Origin: Multifurca ochricompacta
Taxonomy: Eukaryota > Basidiomycota > Agaricomycetes > Russulales > Russulaceae
Length of the DNA stretch: 64,000 bases
NCBI GenBank assembly: GCA_022496185.1
Contig: WTXG01000014.1
Coordinates: 248,001 to 312,000, forward strand
Direction of reading: 5' to 3'
Of this stretch, positions 1-16,602 are shown in pieces (the first letter of the stretch is position 1; each line of letters begins with the position of its first letter). Below the pieces are notes generated by a model that searched no databases, was not told the origin of the DNA, and worked only from the letters and a program-made list of their open reading frames with translations. The translations under genes were made by a program, and so were the position numbers.

Positions 1-500
1 TGTATGCCTTCACCGATGACCCAGAAGTCAAGCAAGCTCGTACGTTACCCTCTGGATCATCTATTGGCGCGGCTTCTGTGCTTACTCTAATTTAGTCCGT
101 GACGAAACGAGGAGTGGCGGCCTTCACTTCAACGATGTACATCAGCATATGTCTGTAGATCAGCTACCCTTCTCGGGTGTCGGCGAGTCGGGACGTACGT
201 ATTTGATAGTTACTAGCTACGCGACGCGACGCCTGACGATAATGCACAGACGGATCCCAAGCGCTGAAGTTCACGTATGACGAATATACATACTTGCGCA
301 GCTCCGTCACCGTGCCGTTCACGTAAGTTTTCCCTTAATTGCTCGTGTGTAACCAGATTTAATTCAATTCTAATTAATCTAATCTATTCAACAGGGCGGA
401 GCCGTTAGTTTCTCTGCGTTATCCGCCTTACACCGAAGCCGCCACCCAGGCGCTGGCAGTTAGGTCCGGTGCTATTGAAGGTCCTGCTGCTTCAACTTAA
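1..500 (+). CDS. Aldehyde dehydrogenase, class 3 (fatty aldehyde) type, C-terminal part
   Basis: The 5' part lies outside the window. Four exons can be joined across introns at about 40-95, 197-256 and 323-394. Together they read through a nucleotide-dependent aldehyde dehydrogenase C-terminus: an end-of-catalytic-domain segment (HQHMSVDQLPFSGVGESGHG) followed by a tail with RYPPYTEAA. The VDxLPFxGVGxSG block and the RYPPY tail are hallmarks of class 3 ALDHs such as yeast Hfd1, which oxidise long-chain aldehydes to acids and are often bound to ER or lipid-droplet membranes. The catalytic Cys and Glu are upstream and not visible. The gene is convergent with the flippase gene on the other strand, 265 bases away. 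Family assignment is firm; the substrate is inferred. Confidence 0.8.
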
Positions 501-765
501 TCAACAAAATGCACCACGTCAAGGCCAAAGCCACAAATGTTTTCGTGTATATTTAATTTCTTGTTGAAGTCCAGGTTGTCTCCATTTATCCCATTCCTGG
601 GGAAGCGGTCATGACAGTCTGTGATTCAGTTACACACTTTGCTCAAAAGACTATCCATGATGACGCCTCGTAACCACCTGCATTCGTTCACGAGGTAGTT
701 AAACGCTGTAGAGTAAAGATCTAGTCTGGTCCGTGGATAATTAATGAAAGAGAGGTCAGCACTTG

Positions 766-3700
766 TCAATAACCTGATGGTCGTGCGTGTGTTTTAGACG
801 TGTCATAAGCACGAATGAGGCGTGACTGGTCTTGTCGTGCCGGGTTCTCCGTCTGACTAAATGCGAAGCCACGATTCCGTCGCATACGCTGTACAGCGCG
901 AACCTTTTTGATGGCGTTCTGAAACCTGAAAACGAGACAATAAGCGTGTAACAGGTCACGAATCGAAAGGCGCATACTGCGTTTGCCGTGGCCGATAGTC
1001 GGGGATGTTGTACTTTTGGATCTCTTGTGCAATGTGATAAGATGAGGGCATATACGTTCGTTGATAACTATAAAGGAGATACGACCAGTCAGTCCCTCAA
1101 AATGAACAAAATCGGATCAAGGCCCACTATTTCCACACGAAATCTCGACTTAAGCAGATTGCAGGGACAAGGAGGATTGTGAACCAGAAGACGCTGTCAG
1201 TGAATAATCTAGGGTCCAGTCCACGGTATTCCAGAGAGAACCCAATACTGGGAGCAATAACGATGTAAAGAGGAAGGAAGAGCATGGTAAAAACAAATGA
1301 TCCAGGGATCGCTGGGAAGAAATGATGATTAATTGTTCAGCTGCTTGCACTAGAGCGCGTCGTACCTGCGACAGTATACTTCGTCCATATACTGTGGTTC
1401 AGACATTATCAACAGTGGCAAAAGACTACAGATGACCATGTACTCACTCAGACACGAGAGCGGCCTTTCCAAGGACCGTCAGTAGCACCGCAAGATAGAG
1501 CATTGTACCCCAGAACCAATGGCCAGAATCATAACCCGTCGGTTGTTTCAAATCACCCCAAAACAAAATGACAGAGAAACCGAACGCGACCTACAAAAGC
1601 TAGTAAACGACATCCCCCGGAATGCATAAGGAAGATGTGCGCACGATGCTATGATAAAGTGCGTTGCCGACCCAGAGCCAAAAGGCTGTCTTTGTGAAGA
1701 ATGCGTTAGTCTGTCCCAGCATGTAGAGCTGGGGATAGCGGTCGAGGATACGCGCAGAGACGAATTGATCAAAGATGCCGATGACGAGAGGTGGGAGGAG
1801 TGTGAATAAAACATTATAAAAAGACAGAGTCCATGATTCATAGGCAATCTGGCCGGAGAAGTTATTGAAGAACGAAAACTGGAGAACGGCTGAGAATTAG
1901 AGTCACGATGGCAATTGTGTTCACGCACCCAGAACTGAGTCATGTAGAGGACAATGTTCTTATAGAACGAGTCTGACGAAGTAGGATAAACACAACTTTC
2001 AAAAACAAAAGTGGGGATACGTACAAAGGATGAGCTTTGACAGTCGGCGGTAGCTCCATGCACCGTGCACAAGTAGTAGCTTCTTCAAGTATCTGAACTG
2101 GGAGATCGCAATGTCGGCGGAGCGCGCAGCTTGCAGACCCTACAGGGGTTTAGGAATCTCTCAGGAAAGGTAACACAACAAAAAACAAAAACTTACCTCT
2201 ACACCCGAGATACCGACGCCAACGTGGGCTGCCTGTATCATACTGACATCATTTGCGCCATCCCCAATGGCGAGAAGAAGCGATTTGTGATTCTTCTTGA
2301 CTAGTTTAACGACAAGAGCTTTTTGTAGCGGAGAAACGCGACCTTTGGAGGAGTCATAAGAATAAGCAAATGTAGCCTTGTCAAACACCTACAGCAGATG
2401 ACTGCCTTGCACATAATAGCCAATTCTAAAAACAACCTTGAAACCTCCTTGTCTAGGGCGAATGTTAAACTTTTGCCGTCTGCGTTGCGCTCAGCCACCA
2501 TCAGTGTATGACATTGGAAAATACTGCACCAATAATAAGAGCAAGGTCCTCCAGTTCTCCAGAACTGCGCTGGCTCTTGACGGCTGTCAGTCGACGCTCG
2601 ATAGTGTCCTTTGTATCGTGCAAAGTTTCCTCATTCACAATAACCTGAGAGAATCGTGAGCTCATCTCGTGTAGCATCTGACGGATAGTTACGAACCAAA
2701 TTCATCGACTCTGTAATAAGCCGACACGACATGCCGATATTAATCGCAGTCTCCTGCCGGTCGCCTGTCAGGACCCAAACTTTGATGCCTGCCAATTGAA
2801 GGGTGTGAATCGTATCTGGCACTCCCTCTTGTAATTTGTCCTCAATGGCTGTTGCACCTAGCAGGAACATGTCTTTCTCAATAATCTCAGCTGCCTTATC
2901 CAGCGCTTCGCCACGGCCATTGATAGTTGCGGCTGCTTGGTCATAAATTGCGGACCATTGTTTATATTCCGATTCGGATATTTCACGGTAAGCAATGCAG
3001 AGGGTACGCAGGCCTTCAGTGGCGTAATCCTGGGTGCAGTCACTTCAGCATGAAGACACGGGGGGGGGGGAGGGGGGGAGGTTGAGCTGCGCGCACCTCA
3101 AGATGAGCAACAGTCTTCTCCGTATATAGTTGCGAAGGAGCGAGTCGTTCGAGAATGACAGTATCCGCACCCTTGCAATACAACTTGATCTTTCCGTCGG
3201 GGCCACGGATTACAGTTGACATGCGCTTACGAGTTGAATTGAACTCGCATACGTTCAAAATTTGAAACTCCTGGCTGACACCCAGGATATCGACGAACAC
3301 TGACTTCGGTTTCCGCATCTACATTCGATCAAGCTGAAAGAGAAGCGCACAGGAGACATTATAAGATACACATACGGTAAAGCGGAACCCCAAAAGCTCT
3401 GCACCTGCGACCAGCGCTGCTTCGTCTGGGCTGCTCGCCTGGTAGACTATCTTCTCGTTCTTGATCTCCGGGATGACCGTGTGACAGACCGCAAGCAGGG
3501 TCAAAAACTCGCGCACCATTTCGCGCTCTTTCTGGGTCCCTACAACCTCCTTGCGATTTGAGTCAACAAATGGGTTGTCTGTCTCAAGTAGGGCGTGCAT
3601 TTCGTCAAAAGTTCGCCAAGCGTCGTGACCTTCACCTTCCTCTCGCCGTGCGTCATCGACTACAGCTGCATACGCGGCGCCCGCGACTGAACAACAACGA

Positions 3701-5700
3701 AATTCCATCTCGTTTCGCGTAAGAGTGCCTGTCTTGTCCGAAAAGACGTATTCTATTTGGCCAAGTTCTTCGACGAGTGAGGAAGTCCGGCAAAGAGCCG
3801 GGGTGTCGGTCTTGGCGTAATACATATCAAGATCAGAGTTGATGAGTTGTGCTTGCTGAAACTTGACGACTTCCATTGTAACGATAAGAGAGATGGGAAT
3901 CAGGTTGTTGTAGAGGATGACGAAGGTGAGGATGTCTGCCTTGAAGTGAGTGGGTGGTACAGAAAGTTGATATTAGGACTCGCACCCTCAATAAATTCCT
4001 TAGCTGATGAGATAACGTTCATAAGAAAAGTTCATTCCAAAACAGAAAAACGCACCTCGCCCTCCCAGAGAAGTAGTTTCCATAAGATACCATTGCTTCG
4101 AGGAGAAGAACCACTAGATAACTCCCTCGTGACACACGCAAGGCAATAAAGAAGCTCGGCACGTACTGAGCGAATACTGGCTCCGATTGTCGAACCCACT
4201 GAGAGCGCCAATAGCAAGATGAACAGGAACACAATCTGGGTATTGACCTGTTTCTCTACGGCAGTTCGTTTGATTGGCGCAGCGCTACACGACGGATGTC
4301 GCCCTCTCATTCAATTCTGCACACAAAACTTGAGAAAATCCACTTACGTCGCGTTACGCATAAGCTTTGTCTCGTGACCGGTGAAGACGACAAGCCCGTA
4401 TGCCCAAGGAGTATTACGAATCTGCGCACCGCGTAGAAGCATTTGATCAGGTCCGAGAGGTACCTGTTTCGGAAAACCAGTAGATGTGATCAAATCAAGG
4501 GTGCCTTCATATGTGTAAAGGGAGTTGTTAGGGTGTTCAGAGCGCAAGGATCCACGTAAAGCGGTAACGAGATGTGGAGATGTGAGATTGGAAGTCTGAG
4601 GTGACGCTTGCTTAATCTTCAGGTTTGTTTCTCTGTGCCAGATAAAAATATGAATTACTAAACAGGAGTTGTGAGGGTCAGAGTAGTACACACCCATCAA
4701 GATTGGAAGTTTCAATATAGCAAAAGCTTTCTGGCTCACTTGAGCTTAGAAGGATAACATCTGCTGGAATGAAGTCGTCGCTCTCAAGCCGGATGACGTC
4801 ACCAACTCTAATATCCTTCCATTTTGTTACATTGAAAGAACCAGGCGGAGCGAGCACTTTAGCGCGCCTCGAATTGAGATCGGCATCAGATTGGTGTCGT
4901 TTCTAACCAAGTAAAGGTAAAGGTGGGTAAGGAAGGGAAAGGCGAGTGATATAACGCACGAGATCTTCTTGAACCTCTTTGAATGCGGAAGCAAGGAGGA
5001 CAATAAAGAGCGGTACAATAGTGGTCCACTTGTTGGTGGGGGAGACACCAGGAATTTGTTGAATGCAAGCAGTGAAAAGGAAGAATAGATTGGCATATTT
5101 AGAAAATTGCTCTGAAGCGGGTGAAGGCGTCAGGAGCATGGGAAGAAACATGCCAAGACCAAGAGGCTAACCGAATAAAAACTTGGGGATGAAAGTGACC
5201 ATGTTGTACTTTGCCGTGGAAACATGATTTGACAGAAAATCCGCATTGGCGTGCGGATTGTTGAGGGCGACAACCCGTTCGCTGGTAAATACCTGCTCTT
5301 TCTGCCATGGCCATTTCCATCTTCGACGCGAAACTTTGGGTTTACGTGAAGTAGGTGGTGGGGCCTGTATAGGAGGGTCGTCTTGGTCAAAGGTCCAGCC
5401 TTGAGAAATACCACTTTGGGGAAGGGACAACTTGGATGCACCGTCTAGCGGTGCAGCATGGCCAGGCAAGTGTAAATTGCTCTCCTTGGCCTGCATAGTC
5501 GGGGCACCTCCAAATGCAGAGTCTGGGACATCTCCTTCGTCTTCATCGTCGAAGAAAGGGTCCAGCAACTGCGGGGAAGCATGTAAATCGTACGGAGTGC
5601 CAGAAGGGGGGTAACCATCATTGGCGTGTCGTTGATACTGGGAATTTAGAGAAGTTGCAGGATTAGCTTGTGATACTAATCGAGCAAAGTCGCCTGCCAT
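766..5700 (-). CDS. DRS2: Drs2-type P4-ATPase (aminophospholipid flippase)
   Basis: This is a complete multi-exon flippase of roughly 1,300 residues that moves phosphatidylserine and phosphatidylethanolamine to the cytosolic leaflet of late Golgi/endosomal membranes. The N-terminus starts [11 protein letters not shown] and is acidic and Pro-rich. Visible motifs, in order, are the actuator sequence [11 protein letters not shown] (split by an intron near 4640-4700), [16 protein letters not shown], the phosphorylation motif DKTGTLT at about 3720-3738, [19 protein letters not shown] near 2751-2768, and GDGANDV near 2247-2265. C-terminal membrane helices lie between 1150 and 2080. The last exon ends in a conserved Drs2/ATP8A-like tail (RGFAFSQTE...RPSGY). 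I followed exon joins across the whole gene and found no frame break, for example VICC|RVSPLQ and FVWK|YYQ. It probably partners a Cdc50-family subunit (family knowledge). It shares a 203-base promoter region with the divergent GT61 gene. Confidence 0.95.
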
Positions 5701-5903
5701 TGTGGGCAGAGACGGTGAAATAGCCGCAAACTGTGTAGTTGCGTGAAAGAGCAGAAGACAGAGATGGTAGGAAGTAGGAAGGAAAGGAGATACGACGACG
5801 GAATCATTATCGAGCTGATGTAATAATTAAGAGGAGGATGGTTCATTGCTTGCTTGCTTGCTTACCCCTTGCCCCTGCCCCTTGAAAACCAGGGATACCA
5901 GGG
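5701..5903. promoter_or_regulatory. Bidirectional promoter between flippase and GT61 genes
   Basis: These 203 bases separate two divergent start codons (5700 on minus, 5904 on plus), so both promoters and 5' UTRs must fit here. The region contains a short GCTT tetranucleotide repeat at 5848-5863. No clear TATA box was seen. Confidence 0.5.
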
Positions 5904-7583
5904 ATGTATGCACCACCGACTCAACGAGAGCTCGTCCTCGTCGGTTTACTCTTTGTAACTCTTTTAACATTCTTCACAACCAACAAATCATATCAAGAGC
6001 TCTCTCACATTGACATTTCAACTGTATGGCACGACGAATCGCCCCAAATTCCTATCCTTCCTTCAAACTCTAGGCTCTCATGGGGACCTTCTGAGTTCCT
6101 AACACAAAAATCATCACCCATGTCCCAGGTGAATTTACCTCCCCCCATGCCCCATGTCCTAACATACTCACCTCCCATCAAGGGTGGACCATCTTTGACA
6201 AGATGTACATTCTCAACGGTACTGTCTATCTTGTCAGTGACGAACCAGAAACGTTCCCCGACCGGAAATACATGACCTCGTCTGGCATAAATATCGATAA
6301 TAGCCCGGAAATGGTCGCCGCCCGTCAGCCCACCGACAAGGACATGCGCATCATCAACACCGTAGAAGCACGAAGGCTCTTTGGCACTGGCGCTAATCGG
6401 GTTCAAGGCGTGACGGTGTGTGTATATGCTAACCTTTTTATGACAGCTCACCCTCACGACCTTTCAGTGGCTTGTCAACGACCCCAAGCAATTGTTAGTC
6501 TCTCCTTGCGCAAGGATTCTGATAAACTTACTAATTCGTCAACAGCATCACACATTATTACCATTGGTCAGCCGAGCTCTTCTTTGGCTTTTGGCGCGCA
6601 TACTCCTCCCTCGACCCCTTTATCCCCCTAGCGGTAAGACCTCGTTGCCACCCCCACGGCGAATTCTTTTTACCCATCTCGATGCGGACCATTGGCGTGA
6701 CTATGCCTCGATGAATCAGTGGGTGCTTCGCACCGCTTTCCCCTCCATTTCTATGGAATTTTCCGATGATTGGAAGGACCGCGCCGTCATGGGGGTTCCC
6801 TTCGTCTTTGATCGCGTCCTCTTCGCTGACCGTGCCGCCGCCATCAATGGTGCAAACTGGGGTCGTACGCAACGTACGGCCAGCGAAGCGTTCGCCCTTC
6901 CCGGTTCACCAAACTGGTGGAGCACGTTCAGAAATAACGTAATCGAATACACTGGCTTGAACGCGAGCACCGGTGCAGGGACTCGCGGGAATCCAGTCAT
7001 CACGTATATCTCTCGTCAGGAATGGGGAAGGCGTATGCTCATACAGAAGGACCACGATAGACTGATCGAGGAGCTATATAAACTACGTGATCGGTATGGG
7101 TACGAGGTCAGCGTAGTGAGCATGGACAAGTTATCACGAGTCGAGCAGTTGCGGCTTGCGGGTCGAACTACGGTCCGCGCTCCCTGTTTATCATGAAAGC
7201 AAAAAGAAAAAGTAGCTGATTCAGTGCAGGTCATGATGGGCGTGCATGGGAATGGCCTGACCTCTCTGTTGTGGATGAAACCCACCCCACGGTCGACAGT
7301 CATGGAGTTCTTTTATCCTGGTGGCTTCGCACATGACTACGAATACACCACGCGTGCTTTGGGTATGGTTCATTATGGGTTCTGGGGAAATAGGCACGCT
7401 TTCCTTGTCCATCAGAACGTTTTCGTCTTGTGCTCATAGGGTGACAGCTACTTCTCAGGCCCTGACGTCCCACCAGTAGCCTATCCCCAGGGTTTTCAAG
7501 GAAACGAGATCCCTATTGACGGTGAGGTGGTAGCGAAGCTGGTGCACGAGAGGCTATCCTTGGCGGAGGAGGCGGATGATTAG
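5904..7583 (+). CDS. Glycosyltransferase family 61 (DUF563/EOGT-like), type II membrane protein
   Basis: The protein starts MYAPPTQRELVLVGLLFVTL, a short cytosolic tail followed by one hydrophobic segment, which suggests a Golgi type II anchor. Downstream segments are GT61-like: GWTIFDKMYILNGTVYLVSD, the HYYHWSAELFFG block (near 6550-6590), THLDADHWRDYASMN, VITYISRQ, and the conserved C-terminal GVHGNGLTSLLWM motif. The last exon ends AYPQGFQGNEIPIDG and a tag stop at 7581. GT61 enzymes transfer xylose, arabinose or GlcNAc; which sugar cannot be told here. There is one frame break at the AAAAA run 6106-6110: the frame before it reads KSSPMSQ, while a one-base shift gives ITHVPG joined to WTIFDK across the next intron. 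The junction near 7390-7440 has no obvious GT donor and is uncertain. Confidence 0.82.
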
Positions 7584-7813
7584 ACTATTTACAGTATACG
7601 TACCTATCCCATGCGTAGATAATGCCCTATACCGATCACATCCTGTAACATATCCCACTGCTCTATCCAATTCCGACTTTACAGACACGGGATATTATGA
7701 TTAAGCAATAAGTAATACACACACTAGAGCATTGCAGGGGAAAATACTGATACATGAAATAAATCTATGATAATACTGCACAGTGCGAAAAAAAAGGCAA
7801 ATGAGAGGATGCA

Positions 7814-9145
7814 CTAATATTCGAGACGCCTTCTGCTGGTGGGTGCTTGGAAGCGATTGACCGCGTAGGGTAATTGAGCGACCCGTCGCGCAACGCGACG
7901 CACTACGCGGTCCTTGTGTGCAAACGCAGCTGCGGGATTGGGTCCAGGGGGGAGCGGATTTGGTAACACATGCCGAATGCTACCGAGGGTCGAATCCGTC
8001 GACAAGTATTCCGACTCTGAGCTGACGCATGTCCTAGAGTATTTTACCCAGTCCTCCCCTCATCCTCCTCGGTCCTGTCGATATCCGAGACATGGCATGA
8101 ATCAGCCAGTCGCAAGGAGAGCATGAGTAACGGATTTGGCGCTGGGATCCTGATCTTGAGACCTGTCTTTCGCGCCCCCTTCAATACCTCCTCCTGCTCC
8201 TCGGACGCTGGAGGCGTAATTGGCAAGATGTACGACATGTCGTGATCAGCGCGGCCGTTGTCGTTGAGGCTGCATGATCGCCCAAATGCCATCGAACATA
8301 AGCCTCAGATTTGCCACCAGGGACTATAATGGTAAGACGCTCTTTGGCACTAGTGGGATATTCCGTCGTGCGATCTCTCCGATCTCCATCAAAGTTGGGG
8401 GAATCGTCGCGTTCGCCAAGGGAACCACATGGGTCTGAGAGAATGAAGTTCGCAGCGGTTCATCGGGTATGGGCGTGGGTTCCGGTACTTGTTTGACACG
8501 GTGATCCCTTGCTTGCACGAGACCAGTCCAAAGTGACGAAGAGGTGGTAGCTGATAAGTGTATTGAGCAGAATCCAGGCGTCGTGAAGAGGCTGATCTGA
8601 TTGCGGTGCGCACCGTGCGCGTCGGTTGCGCGTAACGATTAGCACCACGTTGGGACGACGGCCTCGAGGTTGTCGCTCTCGACGTCGTGGAAGGCGCGTG
8701 AGATCCAGTGGTCGTGCGATGAAGGTGCATCAGGGGAAGGCAGAGAGGTGGCAACGTAACTGGGGTACAACGCGCTTGAAGGGGGTCTGATCGAGTGTTC
8801 TGTGATGCGAAGGTTGGGGAATATCTCCGGGTTCAAGTCTTCCTCATGGAATTGATCTTGCGGGATTTCGGGTTCGACGTGCATCCGTGGGGAGAGTAGG
8901 CCCTGTTAAATAATGAATGACTGAGTGCCTGTTCCCACCCTCCCGTCCACCTCTTGCTAGAATAAACGGAGACTCACAACCCGGTCTTCCTTTGCGATGG
9001 TGCTAGGCGTTGATAAGAGTACGATGGAAGATGGGCGAAAGCCGCACCTGGCAGACACTGCAGCTTGAGGTCGCGGAGAATCGGAATCGAGTGGGTCAAG
9101 TAGCTGTGAGGTCAGCGGAGAGTGAAGATGGGGCGCCAGTATCAA
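7814..9145 (-). CDS. Hypothetical Ser/Pro-rich multi-exon protein
   Basis: I do not recognise this gene. Several minus-strand segments have coding-like composition and can be joined. An exon ending ...IAKEDRV at about 8979 splices to GLLSPRMHVEPEIPQDQ at about 8906, which is followed by an 80-residue acidic, Pro/Ser-rich segment down to 8640. Further segments include LMEIGEIARRNIPLVP near 8340-8400, MSYILPITPPASEEQEEV near 8150-8240, and a basic C-terminus ending at 7814 (VVRRVARRVAQ). No domain, signal peptide or membrane segment is evident, and the product looks largely disordered. The 5' end is unresolved and could lie further right, possibly including 10068-10628. Exact exon limits are approximate. 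Confidence 0.4.
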
Positions 9146-10067
9146 GTCGTCACCGAGTCACTGATAGCACAGTCGCCTTTATTTTGTTGGTAGTAGCGTA
9201 CGCCCAGGGCACGGAAGAACAAAGGTTGCGAAGGGAGCCGAAGCGATGCCGATTGTTTTTTCTTAGTGACCACGTCCACAGCCAGCACAATGAGGATGTG
9301 CGCCACCGACTGTCGGTAGATCAGTTAGATGAGGCGGGTCGAGACCGTCGGAGGTGTGACGACGGCCATATTTGTGTTTCATCGCTATCTATTCCCCATT
9401 CTTGGAGGAACAATGGGGCTCTGATCACCACTGTCGGGGACGACGGGGAAAAACAATAGCAATAGGGGACCTTAGACACTAACACGATCCTGCACAATGT
9501 TGAGCTAAGGAGACGATCATGTCGTGACCTTTGAGTTCATTGCAAAAGACGCTGGCTTGATCACCTTGGAAATTATATGTAAAAGGTAGTTGACGAACGA
9601 GAAAACAAAACATGAACAGTTGAACAGTAAGGTGGCACGATAATATACAAGTACTGTGTATCGTAGTGGGGTAAACTTATAGCGCAAATGAAACAATAAA
9701 AATGGAATAGTCCCTTAATGACGGCAAGCTTACCGATTACGCTCTGTGGTAGAAACGAGACCACGGAGGCGGATGGCTCGCTTCTTTCCCTTGTATCTAG
9801 GCTTAGCCAGAATCCTTTGCGCTTAAATTTCGATGGGAAGTGGTACGGCGCGGTGGCATGGCGGCGAAACTTGCGGCGAGATAAACGATCAGAACTTGGT
9901 GGATGCAAAGGTATGTCTCGTATACGCTCGTTGTCACTGTCAATGGATGATTCTGATGCAGAATGTCCGTCGAGTGAGCCGTCGAGGTCAAATCCTCCTC
10001 GGCCGGTTCCATGACATTGCAGGAACTAAGTAGCCGAAGGGCAAGACGATCCACGAGGCCAGGTATT
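9146..10067. other. Unresolved stretch between two hypothetical minus-strand segments
   Basis: No recognisable gene. The minus strand has short open segments, one with a hydrophobic run (HILIVLAVDVV near 9270-9310), that could be 5' exons of the gene ending at 7814. I could not join them confidently. Confidence 0.3.
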
Positions 10068-10628
10068 TTAATTGTTAAATGACTCTTTTTGGTGGCATAT
10101 ATGGGAGGCGTCGGGGTCGGGCAGAGTCTGTCCCGTCGTCATATTGGCTCTCTTCACGCTGCATTGGGATGCGAGTGGAATTGAAAGGTGGGACCCAAAC
10201 CAATTTTTTTGTATCGCAGTCGCTCCGGTATCCGAAGTAGCATGGACGGGGCCAGGCGCAGATGATAAGGTAGATGACTCAGAGGAAGCAACGGGATTGC
10301 AGTAGTCTTCCAGAAACATCTCCTTGCGACGACAATGCCTCTTGAACACCACACGTTGTTCTCGCGACGGAACCGAATATACGCAATGACGCGCGGTCGA
10401 CTTGACGCGGCGTCTCACGCAGTAATGGCCAGTAACTGGAATGGTGGGTTCGTCTAGCGTAAGCTTATCAAGAGGTATGGCGCAGGGTGAAATTGGAGGA
10501 CTGTGCGGGTATTCATAATCTATGGTGGGAGAAGTAGGAACCCGAGCAGCAGGTGACACAGACACGTCGGCCTTGGCCTCTAGTATCTCAAGCAGACTTG
10601 CGTCAGAAGTAGTATCCGACAAAGACAT
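10068..10628 (-). CDS. Hypothetical protein, 186-residue open frame
   Basis: An uninterrupted minus-strand frame begins MSLSDTTSDASLLEILEAKA and ends at a stop at 10068. The product is rich in Ser, Pro and Thr (PHSPPISPCAIPLDKLTLDE) with one basic, Cys-containing patch (CVRRRVKS, FKRHCRRKEMF). No known domain is apparent. The frame may be a first exon of a larger gene running left towards 7814, since the sequence just downstream on the same strand stays partly open, but I found no convincing donor. It may equally be a short independent gene. Confidence 0.4.
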   Translation of the reverse strand: MSLSDTTSDASLLEILEAKADVSVSPAARVPTSPTIDYEYPHSPPISPCAIPLDKLTLDEPTIPVTGHYCVRRRVKSTARHCVYSVPSREQRVVFKRHCRRKEMFLEDYCNPVASSESSTLSSAPGPVHATSDTGATAIQKNWFGSHLSIPLASQCSVKRANMTTGQTLPDPDASHICHQKESFNN

Positions 10629-11397
10629 GGATTCACCCTTAGTGGTTTGACAGATTAGAAGTGTCTCATGAACACAAACGATATGCCTACCGCTTCATCA
10701 TCACTGTCCTCGATTGGTGAGTTCGTGGTTCCGAAGGAACGCACAAAACTGAGTAGGAAATTGAATGGAGGCATTTTGTAGGTTGATTAAAGAGGAGGGA
10801 AGTGGGACGATGGTGGTGGCATCCTGAGGCTAATAAATACACTTTATAGTGTGCACACTTAGGCCAAAATGTTACAGCGGAAATCCGAGTACAAGACGGG
10901 ATCGATAGGGAGAAGGCCACCGATCGCCACTCAGATTGTGGTAAAACGTTTGCTTGGCCACAATGTGGCGAGATGACCCAAGCGCAACGCCAGCTGCGGA
11001 GTTTAAGTACTGGTTGCAGGTATTTTGTCTGCTCACTAACAGAGGCAACAGCAGAAGGATAAGGCGAGATCTGGGACTACTAAGGTTTGTAATAGTCCGG
11101 TTGGACGCACCTGGTGTTCGATCAACTGGACACGCTCGCCATCCATGCAAGAGCAAAACTACAATACGACCAGCATTCACGCTCCATGTGAGATTTCCAG
11201 CGCCGGCGTCGCGTGACGCGCGTCATTCCCTACCAGCCAATAAGCCACTCTCGTGGACAGTGCAACTCAGAGCTCGGGGAAGACGAAAGGGCACCATAAC
11301 TCACCCAAACTAAGACCGGCGAGAGCGTGGGAGTGACAATGCACGAGAATCACGCGATCCAGCGGTTGAAACTGTGCTCCGATAACACCAACAAGCC
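10629..11397. other. Intergenic, no supported gene
   Basis: There are 769 bases between the hypothetical minus-strand gene and the glutathione transferase. Only short overlapping frames without coding character were seen. The region presumably holds both divergent promoters. Confidence 0.5.
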
Positions 11398-12215
11398 ATG
11401 TCAACCAGTTCTCAAGCTCAGGGCTTGATTACACTCTATGATATACCAGGGAACTCTGAAGTCATCAAGCTTGGTCACCAAACGTTTGGCAGATTAGGTA
11501 TGCGAATGCTAGAACGAGGATTGGTTGCATGTAAATAATCCTGATATCAGATACATCCTCGCCATTAAGGCCTAGCATTCAATGTCGTTTGGATTGAGTA
11601 TCCCGACATTGCCACTGAGATGAAACGCCTTGGGGCCGCCCATACCGATTACCGCGATGGTGAACCACTTTACACCGTTCCCGTTATTCACGACGGGTCG
11701 ACTGGGGCTATCATCTCAGATTCCATAAAGATCGCTGCCTACCTCGATGTGCAATTCAAGATACGCCACCCGTCTTTGTGGGTCGTTCGGAAGCGCTACA
11801 GCGGGCATTCATAGCCCAATTCGTTACGTCTCGTCTACGCCTCCCGTCTCTGAGGTTGGTCGTCGCACAGATACCATCGAGGCTGAATCCGCGAAGTAGC
11901 GAATACTTCAGGATTACTCGAGAGAAGATGTTTGGCAAGTCATTGTGGGAAGTTGCCGGACCTCGAGAGCAGCGTGCAGAGCTTCTACACGAGCTACTCC
12001 ACGCGCTGCAAGACCTTGGAACTTGGGTCGGTGAAGATGAGTTCTTGGGGGGAAAGAACGTGTGCTTTGCGGATGTGGTCGTGGCAGCCAACTTCAAATG
12101 GTTGAGAGTGTTGTTGGATGAAGGTGGAGAGGATTGGAAACAGATTGAAGAATTCCAAGGTGGTCGATGGGGTAAATATGTTAAATCATTTGAAAAGTGG
12201 GAGAGTGAGAGGTAG
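11398..12215 (+). CDS. Glutathione S-transferase, fungal Ure2p/GstA-like
   Basis: The protein starts MSTSSQAQGLITLYDIPGNS. One intron (about 11496-11570) is followed by a thioredoxin-fold N-terminal domain (YPDIATEMKRLGAAHTDYRD, LYTVPVIHDGSTGAIISDS, IAAYLD) and then an all-helical C-terminal domain (LNPRSSEYFRITREKMFGK, FADVVVAANFKWLRVLL, GGRWGKYVKSFEKW). This is the layout of the basidiomycete GST class that resembles Ure2p-type enzymes; it would conjugate or reduce with glutathione in the cytosol. The VPVIHDGSTGAIISDS stretch is the glutathione-binding cis-Pro/Ser region. The frame breaks at the AA of 11758-11759: YLDVQFK must be followed by DTPPVFVGRSEA, which lies one base out of phase. 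This looks like a lost A rather than gene death, because similarity resumes at once. Confidence 0.8.
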
Positions 12216-12353
12216 AGAGTGAGGGAGGTATAATTTAGCCTCGGCCCGGAATGTCAATGTATGCGCGTGCTGCTGCTTGTTGCTCTGCTGATTGCTGATT
12301 GCTGAAAACACTTTACACCGACACCGCCAACATCGGCGCTGAACAAAGTCCGA

Positions 12354-16444
<4,091 letters not shown>

Positions 16445-16602
16445 GATAGAGTGTGCAATGAAAGAGAACATAGATGCAATGCAGGATGACTACTAAATGC
16501 GAAGACGAAACCAATGCAAAAAGATTAACTTAATAGTTCTGTCATGCGGCTCCATCCTCTCTCACCTCCCCTCCCCCCCAAATCACTCACGCCAAGGGAT
16601 AC

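Noticed and set aside
3060..3079. Poly-G tract as a regulatory element
   Set aside because: It lies inside an intron of the flippase gene next to the acceptor side and looks like ordinary homopolymer drift.
9010..9459. 149-codon plus-strand open frame
   Set aside because: It overlaps the minus-strand hypothetical segments, has skewed composition (many Arg, Glu and Val from antisense reading) and no recognisable domain.
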